Assembly (NCBI GenBank): GCA_002162955.1
Contig: MABD01000043.1
Location: forward strand, 62,001-126,000
Length of the DNA: 64,000 nucleotides
Source: Gammaproteobacteria bacterium 45_16_T64
GTDB lineage: Bacteria; Pseudomonadota; Gammaproteobacteria; Pseudomonadales; Ketobacteraceae
Direction of reading: 5' to 3'
Shown here: positions 1 to 8,506 of the stretch, piece by piece
Position numbering within the stretch: position 1 is the first letter of the stretch
Layout: the number at the start of each line of letters is the position of its first letter
The notes under the pieces: generated by a model
Seen by the model: only the letters and a program-made list of their open reading frames with translations
What the model was told of the DNA's origin: nothing
Databases searched by the model: none
Position numbers and translations under genes: made by a program

Positions 1-621
1 GATCTTACTGGTATGGGTGAGGGGTTGCGAAATACGATCAGTCTAGTCGGTAAAGGTCAAAATAACGGCATACTGCACTGGTCAGGCAACTTCGATGAAG
101 TTCAAGATTTCGAGAACCAAATACGAAGCTTGGCGGGTGGAACAGGGTTGATGACCGATGTTGATTTTGCTGCAGCGGAGTCAACGCTAGGAACACCTAA
201 AGCGGGTTTAAGTACAGACCTTGATGCAATGGCTGCATATTTAGCATCGCTAAGCACCATTGAAGCATCACCTGAGCGAAATGGCGCTTTGTCTACTCTG
301 GCGACAGAGGGGCAGGCATTGTTCACAGCTGAAGGTTGTTCTACCTGTCATGCTGGTACGAGCTTGACGGATTCAGCGCTGGGTGCGAGGCATGATGTTG
401 GCACTATTACTGCGGCATCTGGAAGCCGTCTTGCAGGAACGCTTGATGGGTTTGATACTCCTTCTCTGTATATGTTATGGGCTACGGCGCCATACCTACA
501 CGACGCGTCTGCGAGCACCGTATCTGATGCGATTAATGCACATACAACGTTCACTTTGGATGCTTCGAAGGTTACTGCGCTGGAGCAGTTCTTGAAGGAG
601 CTGCAACCCGGGGACTTGTAA
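1..621 (+). CDS. Cytochrome c domain protein, C-terminal part (5' end outside window)
   Basis: The frame is open from the first base, and an in-frame ATG at 13 is probably internal, so only the last ~206 residues are seen. One c-type heme site, CSTCH, lies near the middle (bases about 337-351). It is followed by a segment with a PSLYMLW...YLHD pattern. A similar pattern (PSLRN...YYHDG) follows the second heme of the di-heme peroxidase at 1194-2432. Upstream is an HWSGNFDEVQDFE block of the kind found at the end of large multidomain secreted proteins that finish in a cytochrome domain. I infer a periplasmic or surface electron carrier or a fused oxidoreductase. The N-terminal domains, and therefore the real function, cannot be seen. 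A strong terminator follows, so this is the end of its transcription unit. Confidence 0.7.
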   Translation, partial: DLTGMGEGLRNTISLVGKGQNNGILHWSGNFDEVQDFENQIRSLAGGTGLMTDVDFAAAESTLGTPKAGLSTDLDAMAAYLASLSTIEASPERNGALSTLATEGQALFTAEGCSTCHAGTSLTDSALGARHDVGTITAASGSRLAGTLDGFDTPSLYMLWATAPYLHDASASTVSDAINAHTTFTLDASKVTALEQFLKELQPGDL

Positions 622-658
622 ACCTTTTGGCGGCGGCACTCGCCGCATAAAAAAATAG

Positions 659-697
659 AAAAGGCTAATATGTGTATGTACACTATTAGCCTTTTTT
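659..697 (+). terminator. Rho-independent terminator
   Basis: A 12-bp perfect inverted repeat (659-670 with 684-695, AAAAGGCTAATA and its complement) is followed by a run of T (692-697). It lies 37 bases after the cytochrome stop codon and separates that gene from the next pair. A weaker GC-rich hairpin (GGCGG..CCGCC-like) sits just before it at about 629-645. Confidence 0.85.
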
Positions 698-729
698 GTT
701 CCTGCGTAGGTTTTGTTAAGGGGGTTCCA

Positions 730-1182
730 ATGATCGTATTACCTATGCCTCTCGTCGTTATGAGGCCATATTTGACTGTTGTAATGGTGTTCGTGTGCTG
801 GCTTCAAGGGGCGGGGGTGGTGAGTGCAGCAGGGGATTTAGGAGTCAGTTGGTCAGGAATGTCGAAGAGCGGAAAATATTTAGCGGTTTTACATTCTGAT
901 TCCAATCCGGTAGCTATTGGGTCATTTTTGAGGTGGAAGGTATCAATCGAAGACACCCAAGGGAACAAAGTGAATGGCTTGTCTATCCGTGTTGTTGGTG
1001 GAATGCCTGGGCATAGACACGGAATGCCTTCATCGCCGAAAGTAACGCCTGGTGAGGGCACTGGTGAGTATTTGATCAAAGGGCTTAAATTCAGTATGGC
1101 GGGGGAGTGGGTTGTGGTTGTTCATTTTGAAAGTACTGAAATTAAAGATCAGGTTACGTTACCTATTATCTTAGAATACTAA
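730..1182 (+). CDS. Secreted YtkA/FixH-like domain protein
   Basis: A 150-residue protein. The ATG at 730 was chosen because a strong AAGGGGG ribosome site precedes it by about five bases; the frame is open further upstream but into the terminator. Residues 1-35 form a hydrophobic signal or anchor ending near VSAAG. The rest is one small beta-sandwich-type domain with the YtkA-like signature: a G-x-x-x-R-W-K-V-x-I-x-D start, MPGHRHGM in the middle and a GEYLIKGLKFSMAGEW end. YtkA/FixH-like domains are often linked to copper or cytochrome maturation. Only 11 bases separate it from the di-heme peroxidase gene, so the two are probably co-transcribed. The specific role is unknown. Confidence 0.7.
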   Translation: MIVLPMPLVVMRPYLTVVMVFVCWLQGAGVVSAAGDLGVSWSGMSKSGKYLAVLHSDSNPVAIGSFLRWKVSIEDTQGNKVNGLSIRVVGGMPGHRHGMPSSPKVTPGEGTGEYLIKGLKFSMAGEWVVVVHFESTEIKDQVTLPIILEY

Positions 1183-1193
1183 AGGAATAGAGT

Positions 1194-2432
1194 ATGATTC
1201 TTTGTTGTCGTGTATTGATAGTGATTGCACTAGCGGTTGCCGTGAGTTTGGCAATGCCTTTGGGTAAGCATGCTGCTGCGGAGCCAGTAGTATTCGATCA
1301 ATATCAAATTTCGATCCTTCGTTCCCTGTCTAGTGAGGTGTTAGCGGAGATTGATGATCCTTCAAATAAATATATGACGGACCCATCGGCGATTGAACTT
1401 GGTAAGCACATTTTTAGAGATACCAGTCTTAGCAAGAATGGCAAGGTTTCTTGTGCGAAGTGCCACCAGGAAAGAAGGGCTTTTACTGACGGTCTGCCCA
1501 AGGCGTTCGGATTAGGGCTAACGGGTAGAAATACACCTTCGTTGAATGGTGTAGCTTATCAAGATTGGTTTTATTGGGATGGGCGTAGGGATTCATTGTG
1601 GTCTCAAGCGTTGGTGCCTTTTGAGGCTGACATTGAAATGGGAGTTGACCGAACTTTTGTGGTGCGGAAAGTGCTGCATAACAGCACATATCTTGGGCTT
1701 TACAAGCAAGCCTTTGGCGATGATTTCATTGGTAAGGGCGACTTTTGGCCAGCAAACGCGAGTCCATTCGGTAGTGACCTTACCAAAGCCAGCTGGAATG
1801 GGTTGAGCGAGCAACAGCGACAGAATATAAATCATGTTTTTTCTAACGTAGGTAAGTCGATCGCTGCGTATGAAGGCACTATAGGCTTTGTCCCTAGTCG
1901 GTTTGATACGTTTATATCTAGCCTTGAACAAGGCCAAATTAACACAAGCATTTTGTCAAAAAAGGAGTTGAAAGGCCTGAAGTTGTATATTGATGATAAG
2001 AGAACGGCCTGCTTGCGATGCCATAATGGACCGAGGTTAAGTAACGGCGGTTTTCATAATATAGGGACAGGTACGTTTGCTGGCCCTGGTATTGATCTAG
2101 GGCGTAGTTTGGGGCTACAGGCAGTGCTTGTTGATGAGTTTAATTGCCTTGGTCGATATAGTGATGCGGCTCCCGATGATTGTGATGAGCTAAATTATTT
2201 GCAAAAAGACCCTCATAATATGAACTACGGAGCATATAAAGTCCCTTCGCTTAGAAATGTCGTAAACACCGGTCCGTATTATCACGATGGACGTTTCGCT
2301 ACACTAGATGAGGTGATTGAGTATTATCTGAATCCACCGCAATTGCCTTATGGAAAAACCCATGAGCTTACTCCTTTGTCGTTGTCGAAAGATGAGGTGG
2401 GGCAGCTGTTAGCTTTCCTGCGCACCCTTTAA
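1194..2432 (+). CDS. Di-heme cytochrome c peroxidase / MauG family
   Basis: A 412-residue periplasmic protein with a signal peptide (residues 1-29, ending HAAAE). Two c-type heme sites are visible, CAKCH at 87-91 and CLRCH at 273-277, the standard two-domain layout of bacterial di-heme peroxidases and MauG. The family blocks GRNTPSLNG and WDGRRDSLWSQA follow heme 1, and VPSLRNV...GPYYHDGRF follows heme 2. These enzymes reduce hydrogen peroxide with electrons from small cytochromes or carry out high-valent-iron oxidation of partner proteins; which applies here cannot be told. AAAGGAAT precedes the ATG. Its last 24 bases overlap the convergent ligase gene. Confidence 0.88.
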   Translation: MILCCRVLIVIALAVAVSLAMPLGKHAAAEPVVFDQYQISILRSLSSEVLAEIDDPSNKYMTDPSAIELGKHIFRDTSLSKNGKVSCAKCHQERRAFTDGLPKAFGLGLTGRNTPSLNGVAYQDWFYWDGRRDSLWSQALVPFEADIEMGVDRTFVVRKVLHNSTYLGLYKQAFGDDFIGKGDFWPANASPFGSDLTKASWNGLSEQQRQNINHVFSNVGKSIAAYEGTIGFVPSRFDTFISSLEQGQINTSILSKKELKGLKLYIDDKRTACLRCHNGPRLSNGGFHNIGTGTFAGPGIDLGRSLGLQAVLVDEFNCLGRYSDAAPDDCDELNYLQKDPHNMNYGAYKVPSLRNVVNTGPYYHDGRFATLDEVIEYYLNPPQLPYGKTHELTPLSLSKDEVGQLLAFLRTL

Positions 2433-3767
2433 CTCAGCTTCCTTGTCTTTTTTCTCAATTGCGTTCTTTTGGGTGCTATAGGCGCAGCTAGCGATGATAA
2501 AGCAGACCCAAGTAACATCATTAAGGGCAACAGCGTAGAAGCTACCAGCAAATAAGAATGCGACTTGTGAACAAAGAAGGCTGTTCGAAAGCGAGAAATA
2601 GAAATTACTTAATTTCGGATCTGGCATGCCGATTAGCGCTTTCTTCCTAATGATCCACAGTTTGGAAAAGCTCACAATGTGCAGCATTACCCATAGAAAC
2701 AGACCAAGGTAGCCGGTCTCCGATAGGATTTGGAAGTGGCTACTATGAACTGATCGGTTTTCACCCCATTGACCTCCGGTGTCATCAAATTCGTTGTAGT
2801 AGCTGTTGTAACAGAATAAACCTACGCCAAGAGGGTTTTCCTCGACCATTCTTGAGGCTGTTCGCCAAAAGTGCGGCCTTGATGCAGCGGAGTCTTCCAT
2901 TTCGCCTTCATCAGATTCAAATGCGCTAGCAATTCTGTCTTCGTAGCCTTCAGGGATGGGGATAAATGGCATTGCGATAAAAGCGACAATGAAAGCAACG
3001 ATGCTCTTTTTGAATTTGTTTTTTTGTAGCAGGAACAGCAAGAATAGGCCGAGGAACATTGCGATGGCTGATCCACGAGAAAACATGGATATAACTAAAA
3101 AGATAGAGCTGACAATCATAATAAAAAAGACGACCTGGCTGCCGAGTAGGGCCAAGCGCGAGCTTGCAATTTTAGGTATGTAAATCAGGTCTCTGTGGGT
3201 AGATAGTTGGAAGGTGAATATGAGTAAGAAAATGGTAATGCTAGTTCCCATAGCAAAAGCATTGCCGCCACTGAAGGAGCCTCCAATGCCGCCTGTTCCA
3301 TATAGACTGGCCCCTCCAGCCGTTAGTGCGGTAAAGCCTGCGGTAGAGCTGTGAAACCCTAAGGATAGGGCGGTAGTAGCGATAATCCAAAATAATCGAG
3401 TTTCGGTGTTTACGATTCTGTCAGTAATTAGAAGTGCTACGATTACAGTGATCATTTGAGTTGTCATTGCGGAACCTATTTCACCGCAGCCGGATGACAG
3501 GTTTCCTACAATGGCGCAGAGTAGCCAAAGTGCAATCAATTGGTTGGTGGTGTTCTTGAGGTTTGGGTAGTTGCCTTGGGCGATACTCGGTACTACAAAG
3601 ATAAGGGCAGCTAGTAAAGGCAAGCGCAAGCTGGTTAGGTCCCACCACATCCAATCCTGTGGCCTGAAAATGGAAAACCACCAGTAGAGTAAGACCCCCG
3701 CAAATCTATTGCCGACGGCACGATAACCGAAATATAGTATGACAATTAAAACGAATATGGATCTCAT
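2409..3767 (-). CDS. O-antigen ligase/polymerase-like protein, exosortase-A-associated type
   Basis: A 452-residue multispanning inner-membrane protein with about ten hydrophobic helices. The N-terminal block GYRAVGNRFAGVLLYWWFS, with FRPQDW close behind, matches the subgroup of Wzy/WaaL-like proteins that sits beside exosortase A loci. The periplasmic loop near residues 300-350 holds ENPLGVG, then VHSSHFQILSETGYLG, the conserved Wzy_C ligase/polymerase pattern with its histidine. It should polymerise EPS repeat units or transfer glycans in the periplasm. It converges with the peroxidase gene (3' overlap of 24 bases) and diverges from the beta-helix gene. No clear ribosome site precedes the ATG, so the start is less certain than the family call. 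Confidence 0.82.
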   Translation of the reverse strand: MRSIFVLIVILYFGYRAVGNRFAGVLLYWWFSIFRPQDWMWWDLTSLRLPLLAALIFVVPSIAQGNYPNLKNTTNQLIALWLLCAIVGNLSSGCGEIGSAMTTQMITVIVALLITDRIVNTETRLFWIIATTALSLGFHSSTAGFTALTAGGASLYGTGGIGGSFSGGNAFAMGTSITIFLLIFTFQLSTHRDLIYIPKIASSRLALLGSQVVFFIMIVSSIFLVISMFSRGSAIAMFLGLFLLFLLQKNKFKKSIVAFIVAFIAMPFIPIPEGYEDRIASAFESDEGEMEDSAASRPHFWRTASRMVEENPLGVGLFCYNSYYNEFDDTGGQWGENRSVHSSHFQILSETGYLGLFLWVMLHIVSFSKLWIIRKKALIGMPDPKLSNFYFSLSNSLLCSQVAFLFAGSFYAVALNDVTWVCFIIASCAYSTQKNAIEKKDKEAELKGAQES

Positions 3768-4189
3768 ACCAAAAGGGGGTCTCTGTGGGTGGTCTTCAAA
3801 GAAGTGAGGTAGGTGTTTTATTTGGTCGTAGCGCGGAAAAGTATTCTATTTTTAAACTATGGATAAAGAAAGAACATATTGCTAGATATCTGTTTGAAAA
3901 CAGTGTGTTTGGATATGTTTAGTGTGTTTTTTGATCATTTTTGGGCGAGTATAAAGGGCTGAGGCCGGCTGGCCATGGTATTAAATCAAAAAATTTTCTA
4001 AGACTAACGCGATCATAACACTTAATTTGGTAGAATAGATTTGAACTGGCCGGATAATGGTGACTTACGTCATATACATAATGGGCGCAAGTTAACAGAA
4101 TGTAATTGTTCTTCAATGCGGTTTGGATTTTGATCGATGCTATGCGTAGTATTAAGTGACGTGTATTATTTTTGAAAAGGCAGTGTATC
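3768..4189. other. Divergent intergenic region, 422 bases
   Basis: This region lies between the ligase (minus) and the beta-helix protein (plus) and must hold both promoters. It is AT-rich. A weak candidate plus-strand promoter is TTGGAT at 4123-4128 with TAGTAT at 4147-4152 (18-base spacing). A GC-rich palindrome-like GGCCGGCTGGCC lies near 3963-3974. No sigma-54 pattern (GG-N10-GC with TTGC) was found. Open frames here look spurious. Nothing else recognised. Confidence 0.4.
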
Positions 4190-6766
4190 ATGGGTATTAA
4201 GCGAAATAGCAGTATTTGCGGATTGTCGTTAGGTTTGGCAATGTTTAGCGCGGGGGTCTGTGCTGCCGAGCCATCTGAGTTGCCAAGAATCTCGATTGAC
4301 TCGCTGTTAGGAAATTATCAAGGGGCATTCAGGCTTAGCCATAGTGATGGTGTATCCAAAACGGGAGGGGCTGAAGGGCGAATTGCTTATAATGCCCAAA
4401 ACCACTCTATTTTTGTAGATTCTTATATTAGCCAGGATGCCATCGCTGAGTTTGCAGTGCCTTCTACTTTCAGTAAGTCTCAGGATGTCAGTGTATTAGG
4501 GAAGGCCCAAGTACTTCAAGGGTTTCAGCGAGTGCTAACTCGAAGCAAAACCGGTAATAATCAGTCAATTGATACTATCGGTGGTCTGGCAATGGTAAAT
4601 GGTGAGCTGGTCATCCAAACCTATGAATATTACGATGCGCCTGCTGATAACACTTACACAAGCCTGGTCGTGCGGGACCCTGATAATTTGGCGGGGTCTG
4701 AGATTGCTGGTTTCTTTGAAATGGAAGGTGCTGGCCACACTGTTAACTATGTGTCACCGATCCCGCCCGAGTGGCAGCAAGTTTTGGGTGGTAAATATTT
4801 GGCCGGTAATGGTGATGGTGTATCGATTAATTCTAGGGCTAGTATGGGCCCTAGCCTTTTTGTGATTGATGATGCTGATCTGCAGAATAACTCCGGAGTT
4901 GTTGGTTCAACTGCTCTGATGGATTACCCGTTAAATCACGCGTTGTCTACTGAGGTATACCCCTATAGCAGCTATGATTATGGGTTGTGGGATATCTATA
5001 ATAATACGGGGCTAAATAGCAACTTTGCAGAAACCAATGATCTTTGGGTAGGAATAAGTGCAGGCCGTTACGCGTTCATCGTCCCAGGCACAAGGACTTT
5101 TGCTGTAATTGGGCAATCAGGTATGGCTGAGTCTGGTGGTGGCTATAAGATCACACAGGACAACGGTAACCTATGTGGTGGCCCTTGCGCCTATAGCAGT
5201 AGTGATAGTTATCCTTATTACTGGCTTTATGATCTTAATGAAATAATGTCCGCCAGCAAATTATATTTGCCGTTACCGTATGAATACGGCAAGTTCGACA
5301 ATTTTTTCCCTTGGGGCAAGCCATCGGCTGCATCTTATGACCCTGAAACGGGAGCATTGTATGTCTTAAATAAAGCTGCCACTAAGGACGATTCTACAGG
5401 AGACCCGGTAATTACCGTTTATAAAATAGGTGAAGGGGACCTTGTTGATGTTACACCTGAGACACCTGAGACACCTGAGACACCTGAGACACCTGAGACA
5501 CCTGAGACACCTGAGACAGAAGGGCCTGAAGTGGTTCTTGAAGCAGCAGGGCGGTGTTTGGGCGCTCCCGAGTTAGCGCTAAGCGATAGTAATGTCGTTG
5601 TTGTTTCTGACGTAGCGGAATTAGAGAATGCAGTTTCCAATATAAGCGACGGAATGACTATATTGATAGAGGCTGGTGAGTATTACCTCGAAAATACTTT
5701 AAACCTCCGAAGAGACAATGTCACTCTTAGTGGAGTAGGCGCAAACTGCGGTGAAGTGGTTATTATTGGTAAAGGAATGGAAAACAGTAATTACGGCGGC
5801 GTGCCTCACATAGTATATGTAAGCAAGTCTAATACTGTCATCGCAAACTTGACCTTAAGAGATGTGTATTTCCACCCAATAATGGTGAGTGAAACTGCAG
5901 AGTCTCCCCACTTTTATAATCTTAATTTACTAAATGCAGGACAGCAATTTATTAAAGTTAGCCCTGTCAGTTTTGGTGATGGAGTTGATAACGGTAAGGT
6001 TGAATATGTCAATATGGAATATTCAGGTCAGCCCCCCAATATAAGTGGTGAAGCGGGTACCGGTTATACCAATGGCGTTGATGTGCATGCAGGGGCTAAC
6101 TGGGAGATAAGAAACAGTCGGTTTGCTAATTTCCATACTCCAGATTCGGCTGATTACCTGTGGAACCCTGCGATCTTGATGTGGAATGGTGCCAGTAACA
6201 CATTAGTCGAGAATAACGTGTTTATTGACGTGGATAGGGCGGTAGCGTTTGGTCTTGCCGAGCGCGCAAATGATCACTCCGGTGGTATTATACGAAATAA
6301 TATGGTGAGCTATTCTAGCGGGTTATATAGTTCGTATCGAAAGTCTGAATCAGATGCTGCCATCGTTGTTTGGCACTCCCCAGATACTCAAGTGGTTCAT
6401 AATACTGTAATGACAAATGGCAATCTTAACAATGCTATTCAATTTCGTTGGGATACTGATGGAGGTTTTGTCGGAAATAACCTAATCGATGATTCAATTC
6501 ATGCGAGAGGTGGTGCTCAGTTCAGTCAAGGCAGTAATGTCCAATTTACCGGCAGCAGCATATTTGTTGATTCTAGCGAAGGGAATCTGCACTTGCAGTC
6601 TACAGCGACAAGTGCGTTGGACGCCGTTGATCTTTTAGAGGGTGCGGGCGTTGATATTGACGGGAACTCGCGCCCGACAGGTAGTGGGCTGACAGATGCC
6701 GGTGCTGATGAGGCGGGTGTTAGGCCAAACCCAATGCAGCCAGATAATCTAATAGAGGTGAATTAG
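4190..6766 (+). CDS. Secreted two-domain protein with TPE-repeat hinge and C-terminal parallel beta-helix
   Basis: An 858-residue exported protein. The ATG at 4190 is preferred over an upstream TTG because AAAAGG sits at the right distance and because it gives a clean signal peptide ending VCAAEP (residues 1-27). Residues of about 30-420 form a domain I do not recognise, rich in Gly, Asn and aromatics. Next come seven TPE triplets, then a beta-helix region (about 450-850) with repeating short turns of the type N-x-V-x-x-N-x-x (VENNVF, IIRNNMV, VVHNTVM, FVGNNLI). The final DIDGNSRPTG...DAGADE motif is typical of right-handed beta-helix polysaccharide-active proteins. It lacks a PEP-CTERM tail. 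I infer a periplasmic or secreted EPS-binding, lyase or epimerase role; no catalytic residues can be assigned. Confidence 0.72.
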   Translation: MGIKRNSSICGLSLGLAMFSAGVCAAEPSELPRISIDSLLGNYQGAFRLSHSDGVSKTGGAEGRIAYNAQNHSIFVDSYISQDAIAEFAVPSTFSKSQDVSVLGKAQVLQGFQRVLTRSKTGNNQSIDTIGGLAMVNGELVIQTYEYYDAPADNTYTSLVVRDPDNLAGSEIAGFFEMEGAGHTVNYVSPIPPEWQQVLGGKYLAGNGDGVSINSRASMGPSLFVIDDADLQNNSGVVGSTALMDYPLNHALSTEVYPYSSYDYGLWDIYNNTGLNSNFAETNDLWVGISAGRYAFIVPGTRTFAVIGQSGMAESGGGYKITQDNGNLCGGPCAYSSSDSYPYYWLYDLNEIMSASKLYLPLPYEYGKFDNFFPWGKPSAASYDPETGALYVLNKAATKDDSTGDPVITVYKIGEGDLVDVTPETPETPETPETPETPETPETEGPEVVLEAAGRCLGAPELALSDSNVVVVSDVAELENAVSNISDGMTILIEAGEYYLENTLNLRRDNVTLSGVGANCGEVVIIGKGMENSNYGGVPHIVYVSKSNTVIANLTLRDVYFHPIMVSETAESPHFYNLNLLNAGQQFIKVSPVSFGDGVDNGKVEYVNMEYSGQPPNISGEAGTGYTNGVDVHAGANWEIRNSRFANFHTPDSADYLWNPAILMWNGASNTLVENNVFIDVDRAVAFGLAERANDHSGGIIRNNMVSYSSGLYSSYRKSESDAAIVVWHSPDTQVVHNTVMTNGNLNNAIQFRWDTDGGFVGNNLIDDSIHARGGAQFSQGSNVQFTGSSIFVDSSEGNLHLQSTATSALDAVDLLEGAGVDIDGNSRPTGSGLTDAGADEAGVRPNPMQPDNLIEVN
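5453..5515 (+). repeat. Seven tandem 9-base repeats (ACACCTGAG)
   Basis: Seven perfect copies of the nonamer ACACCTGAG encode (Thr-Pro-Glu)x7, an extended acidic hinge between the two domains of the secreted protein. Perfect identity at DNA level suggests recent expansion by slippage, and copy number is likely to vary between strains. Confidence 0.95.
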
Positions 6767-6791
6767 CCTTAATAAAAAATTTGATATAAAT

Positions 6792-6827
6792 AAAAAGGCA
6801 ACCAGTATGATTGGTTGCCTTTTTTTA
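6792..6827 (+). terminator. Rho-independent terminator
   Basis: A 13-bp perfect inverted repeat (6792-6804 with 6812-6824, AAAAAGGCAACCA and its complement) around a seven-base loop, followed by T to 6826. It lies 25 bases after the beta-helix gene stop and separates it from the next gene. Confidence 0.85.
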
Positions 6828-7041
6828 TGTCGAAATATCGAGCCGTACTTTTTGCTTTTTTTGTGTCGGCAGAGCGATCTGTTGGGTGGTGATGTGTGGA
6901 GTAGACGATTAAAATCTACCAAAATCCGGCTAAAATTGGTAGTATGCAGCGTTAGGTCGGCGTCTCGATCATGGTCATTTAAGCCAGTAATGAGATTGCT
7001 GTATTTGTAAAAAGTGAAACACAAGGGAATCGAGATTCAGA

Positions 7042-8394
7042 ATGAAGCAAAAAGTAATTCTCATAGAATTTAATGAGTTAACTCATGAGTTAATGGAAAA
7101 GTTCATTAGTGAAGGCCACTTACCGAACTTCAAGCGCTTTTATGAGCAATCTCAAGTCCATACTACTGATGCAAATGCTAGTGGTGAGGACCTAAACCCT
7201 TGGGTTCAGTGGGTTAGCTTGCATTCAGGTCTTGATCCTGACGAGCATGGTGTTCGTCGTTTGAATGATGCTGCTGGGTTTAAGGGAGAGTTTGTTTGGG
7301 ACAAGCTCTCAAAAGCAGGCCTTAAATCATGGATTTGTGGGAGCATGAACACCAACTTCCTCGATGGTTTTAACGGGATGTTGATCCCTGACCCGTGGTC
7401 AGCGGGTACAGCGCCTTATCCCCCGGGCAAGTTTGATGTGTATGTGGACTTTATCCAGCAATCTGTCCAGGGTCATGATTCAAAAAGCTCTGTATCGAGT
7501 AAGGACTTTGTCCGGTTCATGCTAAAAAATGGATTGTCGCTATCAACGATAATTGCTATTGCTAAGCAGCTTGTAAGTGAGAAAAGAAGCAGTGGTAACT
7601 TCTGGAAGCGTGCAAGTATTATGGATCTGATTCAGTTCGATTTGTTTAAGTATCATTTTGCTAAAGAGTCGCCTGATTTATCGTCGTTTTTCCTGAATAG
7701 CGTAGCTCATTATCAGCATCACTATTGGGCTGACATGGATCCGGAGCGGTTTGGGCAATCGGGTGAATCTGCTAGAGCTGATACTAAGGAAGCGATCCTT
7801 TTTGGCTACAAGTCTCTAGATCGGATTCTTGGGAAATTTATGCAACTAGCAGATAGCGATACGGTATTGGTTTTTTGTACTGCGTTAAGCCAGCAACCCT
7901 ATGTGACGTCGTCACCGGAAGAAGAGAGGCATTATTTCCATATTATTGATGACAAATCTTTCGCCCAGTCGTTAGGCATTACGCAGGAGCATGAATATAT
8001 TCCCGTTATGGCTGAGCAGTTTCACCTGCAGTGCGAATCTAATGCGGCGGCCAGCAAGCTTTGCGATTATCTCAACGAGTTTGATATGGATAGTAACGAT
8101 TACTTCCATGTGGGTAGCGACCAGGTGTTTCTAGCAACCTGTGACGATAATACTGTGCATGTCCAATGTCGCTGTACGAAACAAGTTAAGAGTGATGCTA
8201 AGATAATTCATCGAATATCTAAGAGTGAACTTGCGTTTTATGACATTTTTTACCATATGGAAGATGTTAAAGCGGGAGTGCATAATCCTAAAGGTATGTT
8301 GTGGGTGCTGGACCCCAACAAGAAACCAGAAGTGCATAAAGAAGATATTGCATTAGAAGTGGTCTCTCCTATGGTCCAAAATTACTTCAGCTAG
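7042..8394 (+). CDS. Alkaline phosphatase-superfamily (phosphodiesterase-fold) protein with degraded metal motifs
   Basis: A 450-residue protein with no signal peptide. The N-terminus VILIEFNELTHELMEKF...GHLPNFKRF aligns by eye with the start of type I phosphodiesterase/nucleotide pyrophosphatase proteins, where the usual metal-binding Asp (xxDGxxP) is replaced here by EFNEL. The block WVSLHSGLDPDEHGVRRLND (residues about 59-78) matches the nucleophile region (x-S/T-G-x-x-P-x-x-H-G), with Ser at the nucleophile position. The late metal motif, normally SDHG, reads CTALSQQPY. The fold is supported, but two-metal catalysis looks lost or altered. It is followed after 112 bases by the GMC oxidoreductase on the same strand. 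It may act on or bind a phosphorylated EPS intermediate in the cytoplasm; this is inference. Confidence 0.65.
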   Translation: MKQKVILIEFNELTHELMEKFISEGHLPNFKRFYEQSQVHTTDANASGEDLNPWVQWVSLHSGLDPDEHGVRRLNDAAGFKGEFVWDKLSKAGLKSWICGSMNTNFLDGFNGMLIPDPWSAGTAPYPPGKFDVYVDFIQQSVQGHDSKSSVSSKDFVRFMLKNGLSLSTIIAIAKQLVSEKRSSGNFWKRASIMDLIQFDLFKYHFAKESPDLSSFFLNSVAHYQHHYWADMDPERFGQSGESARADTKEAILFGYKSLDRILGKFMQLADSDTVLVFCTALSQQPYVTSSPEEERHYFHIIDDKSFAQSLGITQEHEYIPVMAEQFHLQCESNAAASKLCDYLNEFDMDSNDYFHVGSDQVFLATCDDNTVHVQCRCTKQVKSDAKIIHRISKSELAFYDIFYHMEDVKAGVHNPKGMLWVLDPNKKPEVHKEDIALEVVSPMVQNYFS

Positions 8395-8506
8395 TATCCA
8401 ATCTGTTTACTCCTTTTGATGCTATTTATCATATCTCACTGGTAGTGTTAAAGGGGGTGCCGGTTTTTGTCTGGCTCCTATTCATAATTTCATAAGATTA
8501 ATCTGT

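Noticed and set aside
348-683. 111-residue minus-strand frame opposite the cytochrome gene
   Set aside because: It runs antisense through the heme-binding coding sequence and the terminator and has no family resemblance.
3919-4191. 90-residue open frame on the minus strand in the divergent gap
   Set aside because: No ribosome site, unlikely composition, and it covers the promoter region of two genes.
5453-5515. Short tandem array as a regulatory repeat
   Set aside because: It is in frame inside the beta-helix protein and codes for TPE units.
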